From positions 1-22,331 of the forward strand of contig JAFSFN010000129.1 of the NCBI GenBank assembly GCA_017435185.1: DNA of 22,331 nucleotides. The letters are read 5' to 3'. The DNA is from Clostridia bacterium. Its GTDB lineage: Bacteria; Bacillota; Clostridia; Christensenellales; CAG-138. The notes under the pieces were generated by a model. It was not told where the DNA came from. It was given only the letters and a program-made list of their open reading frames with translations, and searched no databases. The position numbers and the translations under genes were made by a program. Each line of letters opens with the position of its first letter. Positions within the stretch are counted from its first letter, which is position 1. This document shows positions 1-7,034 of the stretch, in pieces.

Positions 1-1168
1 ATGTATAGGAGGACTGCACCTCAGCTAAAGCGGCGTAGAGGCTGGCATATGCCGGATCCGAGAAGTTATGGCTGCCGATGGCGGCGAAGGCATCCTTCGT
101 GACGGGCATGTACCCCGTTTCCGTGACGAAGTCCAGATTGCGCTCCCCTTCCGTGAGCCAGCGCGCAAAGAGGGCGGCGGCCTCCGCCTTTTGGTCCGTG
201 GTCTTGAGGGCGCATAAGCCTACCCCTGCCTGGGTGGAGAGGGCTTCTCCGCTTTCGGCTTTGGGCATGGGCAGGATTTGGAGATTGGTGGGCTCGGAGA
301 TGTTGTCGGGGTAGGTGACGGTATCGTTGTAATAGAGGATGGCGGCGGAGGAGCCCATGCCCGCAATCACCTCGCCGGTCATCACCTGGGTGTTGGAATA
401 GAGATCGGATACCATGATATGCCCCTTGGCAAGCGCCGAGGCAAACTGCATCCAGGAATCCTGTAATCCAGCATCCTCAAAATCATACCAGCCATCCTCT
501 GCCATAAAGGTGTTTTCCCCTTTGCATATGGCGTTGAGCTCTACGCTGCGAAGAAGATAATCAAAGGCACAGAAGGTCTTGCCGCCGGACTATTCATGGA
601 AGGCTTCGGCTGCGGCGAAAAAGCCCTCCCATGTGGCAAGGTCATCGTAGGTGACGCCGGTGTCCTGGGAGAACAGGTCAAACTGGGTGCCGTTGATAAA
701 GAGCATATGGGTGGACTTGGATACGGGGAAGACCGCCAGTCGGCCGTCCACCATTCCGTCCTTTACGAAAGCGTCCACATAGTTGGACAATTCTTCCTCT
801 GAGAAAAGCTCCGTCCAGTCGATCAGATTTTTCGCCCCCAGCTCATCCGCATTGTTGGTATGGCAGGTAAACAGGTCGGGCATGGGGAGGGCGCCGGGCG
901 CATTGGCGTATGCGTTCCGGAGCATGGGGCCGATATCCGTACCGTTGGAAAGGGCGGTCACGTTGATGATTACACCGTTTTCAAGCCCCGTTGTTTCGTT
1001 GAACTCCTGGATGAGCCGGTTCATGGGGGAATCCGCCTGCTCCCCGTATACATGCCACATGGTCAGCGTGACCGGATCGTCTTTAGAGAGCAAAGAGGAA
1101 CTTCCGCATCCCGATACGCTCAAAAGCAGGAGCAACGCAATAAGGGTACAAGCGAGTTTCGTTATCAT
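1..1168 (-). pseudogene. ABC transporter solute-binding lipoprotein (family 1, sugar type), interrupted by an in-frame TAG; 3' end outside window
   Basis: The reading frame encodes an extracellular solute-binding lipoprotein that would capture a ligand, probably a carbohydrate, for an ABC importer. The start at 1168 is chosen because GGAGG lies 6 bases upstream and it gives a lipoprotein signal (MITKLACTLIALLLLLSVSGC); an ATG at 1213 has no such site. The mature part begins with a solute-binding pattern (VTLTMWHVYGEQ). At 590-592 the frame meets TAG, yet it then continues open for about 196 codons to the window edge with family-like content (SGGKTF..DYLLRSVELN, and GEVIAGMGSSAAILYY). The position matches a usual Trp (HEW-SGGK), so TGG to TAG is the simplest explanation. 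This could be a recent nonsense mutation, a sequencing error, or read-through. Permease genes would lie beyond the left edge. Confidence 0.8.
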
Positions 1169-1223
1169 GGTTAACCTCCGAAAAGCCGGTACGGGGATGG
1201 GTATTTTTACCATATACTGGCTT

Positions 1224-1304
1224 TTCCCATCAATTTGAGGGGTACTGATGGGGAAAAAGCAAAAATATTTTGCACCTTCCCATCAATTTGGGGGGGTACT
1301 GATG
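1224..1304. repeat. Two direct-repeat copies (about 27 bp), each containing an inverted repeat
   Basis: Copies at 1224-1250 and 1277-1304 are identical apart from one substitution and one extra G in the central G run. Each begins TTCCCATCAATTTG and ends GGTACTGATG. Each copy also holds an inverted repeat: CCCATCA pairs with TGATGGG in the first copy, and CCATCA pairs imperfectly in the second. They lie 53 bp apart between the divergent solute-binding gene and the zinc-ribbon genes. They could be operators or short hairpin repeats; I cannot tell which. Confidence 0.6.
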
Positions 1305-1382
1305 TGGACAAAAAAACCAAAAACCCGTATCATATTATTTGTAGCTAAATCAATTGTATTATATCTATTCTATTACAACCCC

Positions 1383-1399
1383 TTGATTGGATCAATCAA
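1383..1399. promoter_or_regulatory. Near-palindrome upstream of the zinc-ribbon operon (possible operator)
   Basis: TTGATT and AATCAA flank the five-base centre GGATC, immediately upstream of the GGAGG ribosome binding site at 1409-1413. The form suits a dimeric repressor site. The regulator is unknown and the surrounding sequence is AT-rich, so chance symmetry is possible. Confidence 0.3.
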
Positions 1400-1424
1400 T
1401 CATAAATTGGAGGTGTGCTATGGG

Positions 1425-1802
1425 GTGAACAATCGAAACGCTACCGCAAGCTATCGGATCATCGCCGATGGGGGCGGCAACCGCTATTGCTTCTACTGCG
1501 ATCTTTCCGGGATAGCAATCTGTACCACCGGGCCTGTTCAGACCGGGTCAGCTGATAAAGACCTAGAGACCGCATGGAAAAACGAAGGGAAGCAGCAGTT
1601 CAACCTCTGCCAGAAATGCGGCAAATGGGTCAGCAACGTCATGTACAACGCGGATGTGATGCAATGCGTGGATTGCGCTCCCTGGGAGGATTATCCCCGC
1701 TTCTGCAAGAAATGCGGTGCAAAAGCGGCGGAAGGCGATACGGTATGCCAAAAGTGCGGCGCACGCCTTCGGTATGGGGAGGTGACATGCCATGGCTTCT
1801 GA
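1425..1802 (+). CDS. Small zinc-ribbon protein (125 aa)
   Basis: The frame is open from 1248, but the upstream part is low-complexity and the only ribosome binding site (GGAGG, 1409-1413) points to the GTG at 1425; a nearer ATG at 1420 is in another frame and stops at once. The product carries a CFYC pair near the N terminus, then LCQKCG with CVDC, then FCKKCG with VCQKCG, i.e. two treble-clef/zinc-ribbon type CxxC pairs in the C-terminal half. There is no signal peptide or membrane segment, so it is probably cytoplasmic. The last 11 bases overlap the next gene, also a zinc-ribbon protein, implying coupled translation. Function is unknown; zinc-ribbon proteins of this sort often accompany SPFH/band-7 proteins, and one lies 5 kb downstream. 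The start codon is the least certain part. Confidence 0.7.
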   Translation: MNNRNATASYRIIADGGGNRYCFYCDLSGIAICTTGPVQTGSADKDLETAWKNEGKQQFNLCQKCGKWVSNVMYNADVMQCVDCAPWEDYPRFCKKCGAKAAEGDTVCQKCGARLRYGEVTCHGF

Positions 1803-2058
1803 ACTGTATGAGCAAATTCGCCGGGAAGGGATGCGGCAGTATGGCTTTGGCCCGGAAGTCATGAAGGAGATCAAGGTTTGTCCAAGATGCGGGGCTGCAT
1901 CTCCGGTTTCACATTTCAGATGCAAGGAATGCAGGGCCTTTCTTCCCCGTACTACGCTCTTTCATATGTATAAAAGCCGCCATGCGTTTTGTAAAAAATG
2001 CGATACCGTGGTGCCGGACGGCACGAAATTCTGCCCGGCCTGCGGGGCTAAAATCTGA
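1792..2058 (+). CDS. Small double zinc-ribbon protein (88 aa)
   Basis: The start at 1792 follows GGGGAGGTGAC by a normal distance and lies inside the end of the preceding gene. Residues about 30-50 contain VCPRCG followed by CKEC, and the C terminus has FCKKCD and FCPACGAKI, so four CxxC knuckles make two zinc ribbons. The N-terminal 25 residues are charged and look helical. No export signal is seen. It is probably co-expressed with the upstream zinc-ribbon gene as a pair. Specific function is not recognisable; a protein-protein or membrane-scaffold adaptor role is inference from the zinc-ribbon tails of the SPFH protein nearby. Confidence 0.75.
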   Translation: MASELYEQIRREGMRQYGFGPEVMKEIKVCPRCGAASPVSHFRCKECRAFLPRTTLFHMYKSRHAFCKKCDTVVPDGTKFCPACGAKI

Positions 2059-2113
2059 GCGACCTGTCAAATATGCAACTCCAAAAATCTGTTGATATGC
2101 AAGGAGAAAATAG

Positions 2114-2356
2114 GGCTATGAGAAGTATGTTGCGGAAAGCAACGGCGTCATTGAAGATGGACTCAGCTATGCCGGCTATGAAGCTGTTCGCGTCACCTGG
2201 GAAAATGTACTTGGCGACGTCACCCAGGAAACCTACATCCTCTTTGGCCAAGGCGCCGGCCGGTATGTGGGTGTCAATGTTGCGGTTGCCGGAAGCGGGA
2301 TTGACAGCAACAGCGCCGATATCGAGGCGATCCTGCATTCCGTGCGCTTGAAGTAA
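2114..2356 (+). pseudogene. Orphan C-terminal fragment of a secreted/lipoprotein-like gene
   Basis: This frame reads about 80 sense codons with a protein-like pattern (AGYEAVRVTWENVLGD, then ETYILFGQGAGRYVGVNV, ending EAILHSVRLK) and stops at TAA 2354-2356. It is preceded in frame by TAG at 2111 and TGA at 2093, and no plausible start codon with a ribosome binding site exists. The sequence resembles the C-terminal end of an exported alpha/beta domain rather than a complete gene, so I read it as the 3' remnant of a gene whose 5' part was deleted. The overlapping open frame 2073-2351 gives low-quality, Met/Ala/Ser-rich sequence and is treated as a shadow. Confidence 0.6.
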
Positions 2357-2391
2357 CGCAGTAAGCGATCGATTAAAGGAGGTTTATCGTG

Positions 2392-3609
2392 ATGAAAAAA
2401 CTGTTGATATTTATTCTGGCGTTTGCCATGTTCGTTTCCCTTGCCGCCTGCAGCGGCAAGGATAAGGGCGGGGATGTATCCGACCCCAATCTGGGCGTAT
2501 ATGAGGGGACGGTCGTGACCATGTTCGATGAGGATAGCCCCATGAGCGAGGTCTATCCGGGCGAAAACTCCATCGAACTGAAATCCGGCGATAAATGCGT
2601 CTTTATTCTGGATGGCGATAAGAACGACTGCGATTGGAAACTGGAGGGTACTGCCCTGACCATCGACATCGAGGGCGTCGAGTGCAAGGGTACGCTCAAA
2701 GACGGCGTAATCGTGATCGATTTCATGGGCCTTATGGATATGACCTTCGCCAAGGACGGCGCTTCGGCCCCGGCCGGTTCCTCGGAGGATAGCGGCCTTG
2801 CGGGCCATTATCCCTTATACAGCGCGGTCATCGGCGGCCGTGAGATGGATTATGATACGCTGGTGATGGCAGAGCTTGAAGCGACCTACCTGACTTTGAA
2901 CGACGATGGTACCGGTGAACAGTGCTTTTCAGGTGATACCCCCACCGCCATCACGGAATTGGATGAGGACAGCGGCGTTATGACCTTTGAAACCGAGGAA
3001 ACCGTCAGCTTCACTGTGGATGGGGACAGCATCACCATGGATTTCCCCCTTCAGGATATGGTGTTGGTATTCGTGAAGGAAGACAGCGCTCTCTGGGATA
3101 ATCCCGAGGCGGGCGCTACCGCAGGCCCCATCATGGATGCTTTCGGTCAGGGCGGCTCCGATTCCGCCGCGCTCACCATCGAAAACCCCAGCAGCTGGTA
3201 TGGCTGGATCTATCTTGAGGGCGATGACGAGCTCTTTGCAGACGTCTGGGGCCTTGTAGATTCGGATAACAGCGGCATGTCATATTTTGAAGCCTATCTG
3301 GATCCCGATGATACCCAGCCCTTCATGTCCATGTATGTGGAAATTGAGGACGGCCTCTTTATCAACCCGGTGATCGGCGATGAGGACGCCTGGGTGAACG
3401 ATATCTATATCGATCCCCATGAGGATACCTCCATCTATGAGGGCCGCCTGATCCGGGATAACTCCCTGCTCTTTGATTTTGAGCATGAAACCGGGCACAT
3501 CACCATGTGCTTCCGCCCGGAAGGGGCCGAGTGGGATCCCGAGGTGAACGATCTGATACCTCCGGGCTATGAGGACGCCACCGGCATTGTAGACCATGAC
3601 CAACAGTAA
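2392..3609 (+). CDS. Acidic repeat-containing lipoprotein (405 aa)
   Basis: ATG 2392 follows AAAGGAGG by nine bases; a GTG three bases earlier is less well placed. The N terminus is a type II signal peptide with lipobox SLAAC, so the protein should be anchored to the outer face of the membrane. Two related beta-rich blocks follow, roughly residues 35-125 and 135-230. Each has the pattern G-x-Y near the start, a turn with W-K-L-E-G or an equivalent, a glycine/aspartate-rich strand, and an ending like MDMTFAKDG or MVLVFVKEDS. The C-terminal third (about residues 255-400) is a different acidic domain with alternating DD and aromatic residues. Such simple beta-sandwich lipoproteins recur in Clostridia without known function. 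It is followed by a strong hairpin at 3669-3702. Confidence 0.8.
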   Translation: MKKLLIFILAFAMFVSLAACSGKDKGGDVSDPNLGVYEGTVVTMFDEDSPMSEVYPGENSIELKSGDKCVFILDGDKNDCDWKLEGTALTIDIEGVECKGTLKDGVIVIDFMGLMDMTFAKDGASAPAGSSEDSGLAGHYPLYSAVIGGREMDYDTLVMAELEATYLTLNDDGTGEQCFSGDTPTAITELDEDSGVMTFETEETVSFTVDGDSITMDFPLQDMVLVFVKEDSALWDNPEAGATAGPIMDAFGQGGSDSAALTIENPSSWYGWIYLEGDDELFADVWGLVDSDNSGMSYFEAYLDPDDTQPFMSMYVEIEDGLFINPVIGDEDAWVNDIYIDPHEDTSIYEGRLIRDNSLLFDFEHETGHITMCFRPEGAEWDPEVNDLIPPGYEDATGIVDHDQQ

Positions 3610-3668
3610 ACTGGCGAAGCTCATGACGCCCTTCCTGCCTATCAAGAAATAACCAAAGCCATACAAGC

Positions 3669-3702
3669 GCCATGCTGCCGGGCGTTGTCCCGGCAGCATG
3701 GC
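3669..3702 (+). terminator. Strong 14-bp hairpin after the 405-aa lipoprotein
   Basis: GCCATGCTGCCGGG pairs perfectly with CCCGGCAGCATGGC across a six-base loop (CGTTGT). There is no U-run after it (GCAAGAAAAG follows), so it may be a weak or non-canonical terminator, an mRNA-stabilising 3' hairpin, or a processing site between the upstream lipoprotein and the downstream operon. Confidence 0.55.
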
Positions 3703-3779
3703 AAGAAAAGAAGCGCTCATATGAAACACCGTCGGACAACAGGAAAGAAATGATGCTATCACAGGAGGGAGAAACGAAT

Positions 3780-4268
3780 ATGCAAGTACGCTTTGAAAGC
3801 ATACCGCTTACATTGGGTCAATTTTCCACCCTGCCGGAACGGGTCTTGACCAAACCGGAAAACACCTGCGCCCTGTTCCTGCTGGCGCTGAATCTGTACA
3901 CAAAAAACAAGGACGAAGGCGTGGCGGCCCTGAACATCCTCTGCGGCCCCCGGCCCCTCAGCCCCATGGGCGTCCAGTTCATCCGGGACCGACTCATGGA
4001 TAAGGCGTATCTTCCCATGGCCTACTTTGACGGGGCTACCCCGCAAAACAGCTATACGCCCAATGCGCCCTATACCTTGGAGGTATATCCCGATCCCCGT
4101 CCCCAGGATGTGGAGGATGGCTATACCCGGCGGTATCTCAGGACGGCCGGGGCGGACTCTCCCCGGAGCATTACCCTCCGGCGTAAGGGAGACGAGTGGT
4201 TCCTATGGGAGTATGCCGGGATCCTTTTGGGGATCCGTATTCCTGCAAACGAGGATCCTTGGGTATGA
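3780..4268 (+). CDS. DUF6935-like small protein (162 aa)
   Basis: The start at 3780 follows GGAGGGAG; the frame extends upstream to 3672 only through the hairpin region. The protein starts MQVRFESIPLTLGQF and contains a helical first half (ENTCALFLLALNLYTKNKDE, then GPRPLSPMGVQFIRDRLMD) and a beta-rich second half with NAPYTLEVYPDPRP, the segment AGADSPRSITLRRKGDEWFL and the end RIPANEDPWV. This set of motifs matches from memory the uncharacterised family DUF6935 of Clostridia. There is no signal peptide. The stop codon overlaps the ATG of the next lipoprotein (ATGA), so translation is coupled. Biochemical role is unknown; the name is recalled and needs a profile search. Confidence 0.7.
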   Translation: MQVRFESIPLTLGQFSTLPERVLTKPENTCALFLLALNLYTKNKDEGVAALNILCGPRPLSPMGVQFIRDRLMDKAYLPMAYFDGATPQNSYTPNAPYTLEVYPDPRPQDVEDGYTRRYLRTAGADSPRSITLRRKGDEWFLWEYAGILLGIRIPANEDPWV

Positions 4269-4741
4269 GAAAAGCGGGAATCAAGCTGGCTTGTTTGCTT
4301 ATTTTGTTGGCGTGCCTTTGCGGGTGCGGTGCCCGGGAGGTAACGGAAGGAGAGCCTATGAAGATGACATCCTTTACATTTGCCCACCGGGGTATGTCCT
4401 CAGGGGATTGCTATACCTACACCGCCGAAGCGGCGGAGGGCGGTACAAAGCTTACACTCTTGCTTAACGCCGGAAACGTCACCGAAGAACTGACGGTGGA
4501 GGAACCGGTGTTGGAGCGGTTGGGCGCCATTGCGGGGAAATATCGGCTGGACTTATGGGATGGGTTTGACAAGACCAAATCCAGCGTGTCGGACGGAAGC
4601 GGATTTACGCTTTCCATTTCCCTTGCGGACGGCAGCACCATATCGGCCCGGGGCAGTAACGCCTTCCCGGATCGATACCAGGCGGCCAAGGACGAGATCA
4701 CGGATGTGTTTGCGGCGTTCATCTCTTGGGATTCGGAATAA
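4265..4741 (+). CDS. Small lipoprotein (158 aa), function unknown
   Basis: ATG 4265 overlaps the stop of the DUF6935-like gene by four bases. The N terminus MRKAGIKLACLLILLACLCGCG is a lipoprotein signal with Cys at about residue 21. The mature part has MKMTSFTFAHRGMSSGDCYTY, a run of beta strands, and the block LGAIAGKYRLDLWDGFDKTK followed by a GSGFTLSISLADGSTI strand pair. I recognise this as a recurring clostridial lipoprotein type but know no function. It sits as second gene of a four-gene run with gaps of under 20 bases, so it is likely expressed with its neighbours. Confidence 0.8.
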   Translation: MRKAGIKLACLLILLACLCGCGAREVTEGEPMKMTSFTFAHRGMSSGDCYTYTAEAAEGGTKLTLLLNAGNVTEELTVEEPVLERLGAIAGKYRLDLWDGFDKTKSSVSDGSGFTLSISLADGSTISARGSNAFPDRYQAAKDEITDVFAAFISWDSE

Positions 4742-4751
4742 AGGAGGCAAT

Positions 4752-5495
4752 ATGGAAAAGGAGAGAAAAGGAACCATGGTCGTTGTAATCCTTCTCATTT
4801 TGGCTCTTGGAGCCGCCCTTTGCCTGATGGGATGCGCTGGGGGAACCCGGTATCGGGTGGATTATGACGGCGTGAAGGAGCTTTATGTGGGTGCAAAGGA
4901 TTCCTACAGAGCAGGTCAAGAGGTAACCCTTTATTATACGATGATCGCCACGGATACGGACTATTCCTTTTATCTTGACGGAGAACCCATCGACTTTGAT
5001 TACGACGACAGAAAGGGGTTTATCATTCGCTTCACCATGCCAAACCACGATGTAAAGCTGGAATGCAACTCTAAAAGCAGCATGGTATATGTCCCCATGT
5101 GGGACGGAGAAGCGGATGTGATGCTGATCGACTGCTACCGGGAAACGGCAGCAACCGTGGGCGGCGATGGGTACCACGAATTTGTGGTCACCACCACCGA
5201 GGATCCGGAACAGGTGCGGCTGGATGAATATATCAAGGAAGAAGGCGGCGAAGAAACCTGTACTACCTTCTATATTCCTTATCAGGTTGCGGATGAATGT
5301 CTCTGGATCACCGAAGCGTACGGCCTTGCCGAATGGAACGATATGGAGGATGCAGTCAGCCTCGACGGCGCAAAGAAGGTCTGTAAATTCTGGGATGGCG
5401 AGACTCATATCCGCATATCCACCGAACATATGCCGGAGGGCGGCGAGGAAACGCTGGACTTTTTATTTGAGATGCTGCAAAACAATGCCCAATAA
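4752..5495 (+). CDS. Lipoprotein (247 aa), function unknown
   Basis: AAGGAGG lies just upstream of ATG 4752, overlapping the end of the previous gene. MEKERKGTMVVVILLILALGAALCLMGC is a long lipoprotein signal with Cys at about residue 28. The mature protein has a small beta domain at about residues 33-105 (VDYDGVKELYVGAKDSYRAG, then DYSFYLDGEPIDFDYDD, then FTMPNHDVKLE). This resembles the short Gram-positive surface beta repeats that end in MP-DV-L. An acidic region with several Cys follows. The C terminus has FLFEMLQNN. It belongs to the same operon as the genes on either side. No enzymatic motif was seen. Confidence 0.8.
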   Translation: MEKERKGTMVVVILLILALGAALCLMGCAGGTRYRVDYDGVKELYVGAKDSYRAGQEVTLYYTMIATDTDYSFYLDGEPIDFDYDDRKGFIIRFTMPNHDVKLECNSKSSMVYVPMWDGEADVMLIDCYRETAATVGGDGYHEFVVTTTEDPEQVRLDEYIKEEGGEETCTTFYIPYQVADECLWITEAYGLAEWNDMEDAVSLDGAKKVCKFWDGETHIRISTEHMPEGGEETLDFLFEMLQNNAQ

Positions 5496-5514
5496 CAGTA
5501 TAAGGAGGTGCCGA

Positions 5515-6588
5515 ATGAGAAAACCGCTGATATGCCTTGTGCTCATATTGGCCATGCTCATCTGTCTCTCCGGCTGTTATCCCCTGAAGCCCATGTATGA
5601 GCAGGAGGATGCCGACCGGATCACCGGGAAGGGCACCGAGATGATGCAGGCTTGGCTTCATGAAAATATGCCGGATGCAGTTCTGAAAGAATGTACGGCA
5701 GATATCGTAATGTGGAGAGAAGACGGCAACGACTACCTGACGGGCTATGCTTGTGGCTGGATCGAAGAGAACGAAGAGACGACGCGCTTCTCCATCGACA
5801 CCGTGACCGGCGATGTGTATTTTGATATGGATGCGGATACGCTGGATGCACTCAGACGGGCAACGGCGAACTACCTCTATGAAAGCATGGGGGTCACTGA
5901 GGAATATGATGGGAATTATTTTTCCTGCAGCGTGATGGCGCCTGTCCATGATTCGGAGCAGTTTGAAAATCTGGATTATGGTCTTCCGGCGGGCGTGGAG
6001 GACTTGGACGCTTTTGTGCGAAATCCGGGATCCCGGCCGCGGATTCATATCGGCCAATTCCAGTTCGCGCTGCGGGATGACAGGGATCTTTCCCTTTATG
6101 GCCTGGAAGCAATGGAAAAGCTGGAGCAAGAATGCGGCGTGTATCTGGACTATATGGACATTCTGGGCAACGACCAGCGCGTCATATTCGACAACGGGAA
6201 AGCCTGTTTCTATGAATCCGGCAGCTGGATCGAAGGAGAAGGGTATGAGCTGCAGGGCGTTGTCCGCGTTCGTGAGGAGAAACGGGATCCGAAAACAAAC
6301 GGGATCGTCGTATCGGATCGGTATTTTGACCCGGAGCAGGATCTGGTTTTTGAAGAAACAAAGAAGGGTTTCCGGTTTTCGTTCCCCAACGAGGATTGGG
6401 AGCAGGGCTTCCGTTTCTATGCAGATGCAGATTCCGAGCTCCCTCATCATGACTATATCTATTACTATGGCGATCACCAATCAACTTTAAGCTGGAAAGA
6501 ACGGAACGACGGCTCTTATGTCATGATTTCGAAAAATCAGTCGGTCGTGGACTTCGATCTTGACGGAAGGCTGGAACGGATCGAATAA
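5515..6588 (+). CDS. Lipoprotein (357 aa), function unknown
   Basis: ATG 5515 follows AAGGAGGTG after a 19-base gap from the previous gene. MRKPLICLVLILAMLICLSGC is a clean lipoprotein signal. The first domain (about residues 35-130) has the pattern of a helix plus beta sheet (EMMQAWLHENMPDAVLKECTA, then FSIDTVTGDVYFDMD), which reads like a small exported fold. The rest is acidic and aromatic-rich, with a D/Y-rich stretch near residues 310-325. No catalytic motif was recognised. It is the last intact gene of the DUF6935/lipoprotein operon; a broken lipoprotein gene follows 42 bases later. Confidence 0.78.
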   Translation: MRKPLICLVLILAMLICLSGCYPLKPMYEQEDADRITGKGTEMMQAWLHENMPDAVLKECTADIVMWREDGNDYLTGYACGWIEENEETTRFSIDTVTGDVYFDMDADTLDALRRATANYLYESMGVTEEYDGNYFSCSVMAPVHDSEQFENLDYGLPAGVEDLDAFVRNPGSRPRIHIGQFQFALRDDRDLSLYGLEAMEKLEQECGVYLDYMDILGNDQRVIFDNGKACFYESGSWIEGEGYELQGVVRVREEKRDPKTNGIVVSDRYFDPEQDLVFEETKKGFRFSFPNEDWEQGFRFYADADSELPHHDYIYYYGDHQSTLSWKERNDGSYVMISKNQSVVDFDLDGRLERIE

Positions 6589-6630
6589 GCGGCCATCAGA
6601 TACAGGCGTGATACGGAAAGGATGTATGGG

Positions 6631-6946
6631 ATGAAACGATGGGTTTCCTTTTTGATCATATTGGCTATGATGGTTACCCTTGCATCCCTCCGGAGAATGG
6701 GGCGTAGAATGGGGATACAGCAATCCCATCAAGAAGTTTACCGTCTCCGGCGATTCCCTCTCTTATGAGGAGATCACCTTGGCGGAAGCGGACGGCCTGA
6801 TGCGCCTTTGCGTGGATGAAAAGGGCAACATCTTCGCCTGCGACGCCTGCGTGTTGGAGGATGGCAGCATCCTGGCGCTCATGACCGATGAACGGCAGGA
6901 TGCCTCTGCGGACGAGGTAATCGCATTCCGTCTGAGCGGGTTCTGA
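6631..6946 (+). pseudogene. Lipoprotein gene broken by an internal out-of-frame deletion
   Basis: ATG 6631 starts a good signal peptide (MKRWVSFLIILAMMVTLAS) in frame 1, but this frame then gives nonsense (RRMGRRMG...) and stops near 6767. From about 6690 a different frame carries protein-like sequence (SGEWGVEWGYSNPIKKFTVSG, ending FRLSGF) down to TGA 6944-6946. The lipobox Cys is missing at the junction. The simplest reading is that a deletion joined the signal peptide to the C-terminal part of the same gene, out of frame. It follows the lipoprotein operon and is probably its decayed fifth member. Confidence 0.65.
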
Positions 6947-6968
6947 TCATAACATTGTTCTATTCATT

Positions 6969-6990
6969 AGGGGGGCAAATATGCCCCCCT
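6969..6990. terminator. G/C hairpin between the broken lipoprotein gene and the SPFH gene
   Basis: AGGGGGGCA pairs perfectly with TGCCCCCCT around a four-base AATA loop. No U-run follows, so it could be a weak terminator, a transcript-stabilising hairpin, or a translation control element upstream of the SPFH gene. Confidence 0.45.
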
Positions 6991-7034
6991 CAAGGTACTT
7001 TATGAGCATACCCTGTCTGGGAAGGAGATCATAT

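Noticed and set aside
2073..2351. 92-codon plus-strand open frame
   Set aside because: Codon content is unnatural (Met/Ala/Ser/Pro-rich), and a neighbouring frame over the same bases carries better protein-like sequence; treated as a shadow of a gene remnant.
3596..3652. 18-codon frame MTNSKLAKLMTPFLPIKK overlapping the end of the 405-aa lipoprotein
   Set aside because: It looks peptide-like, but there is no ribosome binding site and the length is too short to separate from chance.
5356..6480. 374-codon open frame on the minus strand
   Set aside because: It lies opposite two convincing lipoprotein genes with signal peptides and ribosome binding sites; its own sequence is His/Ile-rich with no domain pattern and no ribosome binding site.
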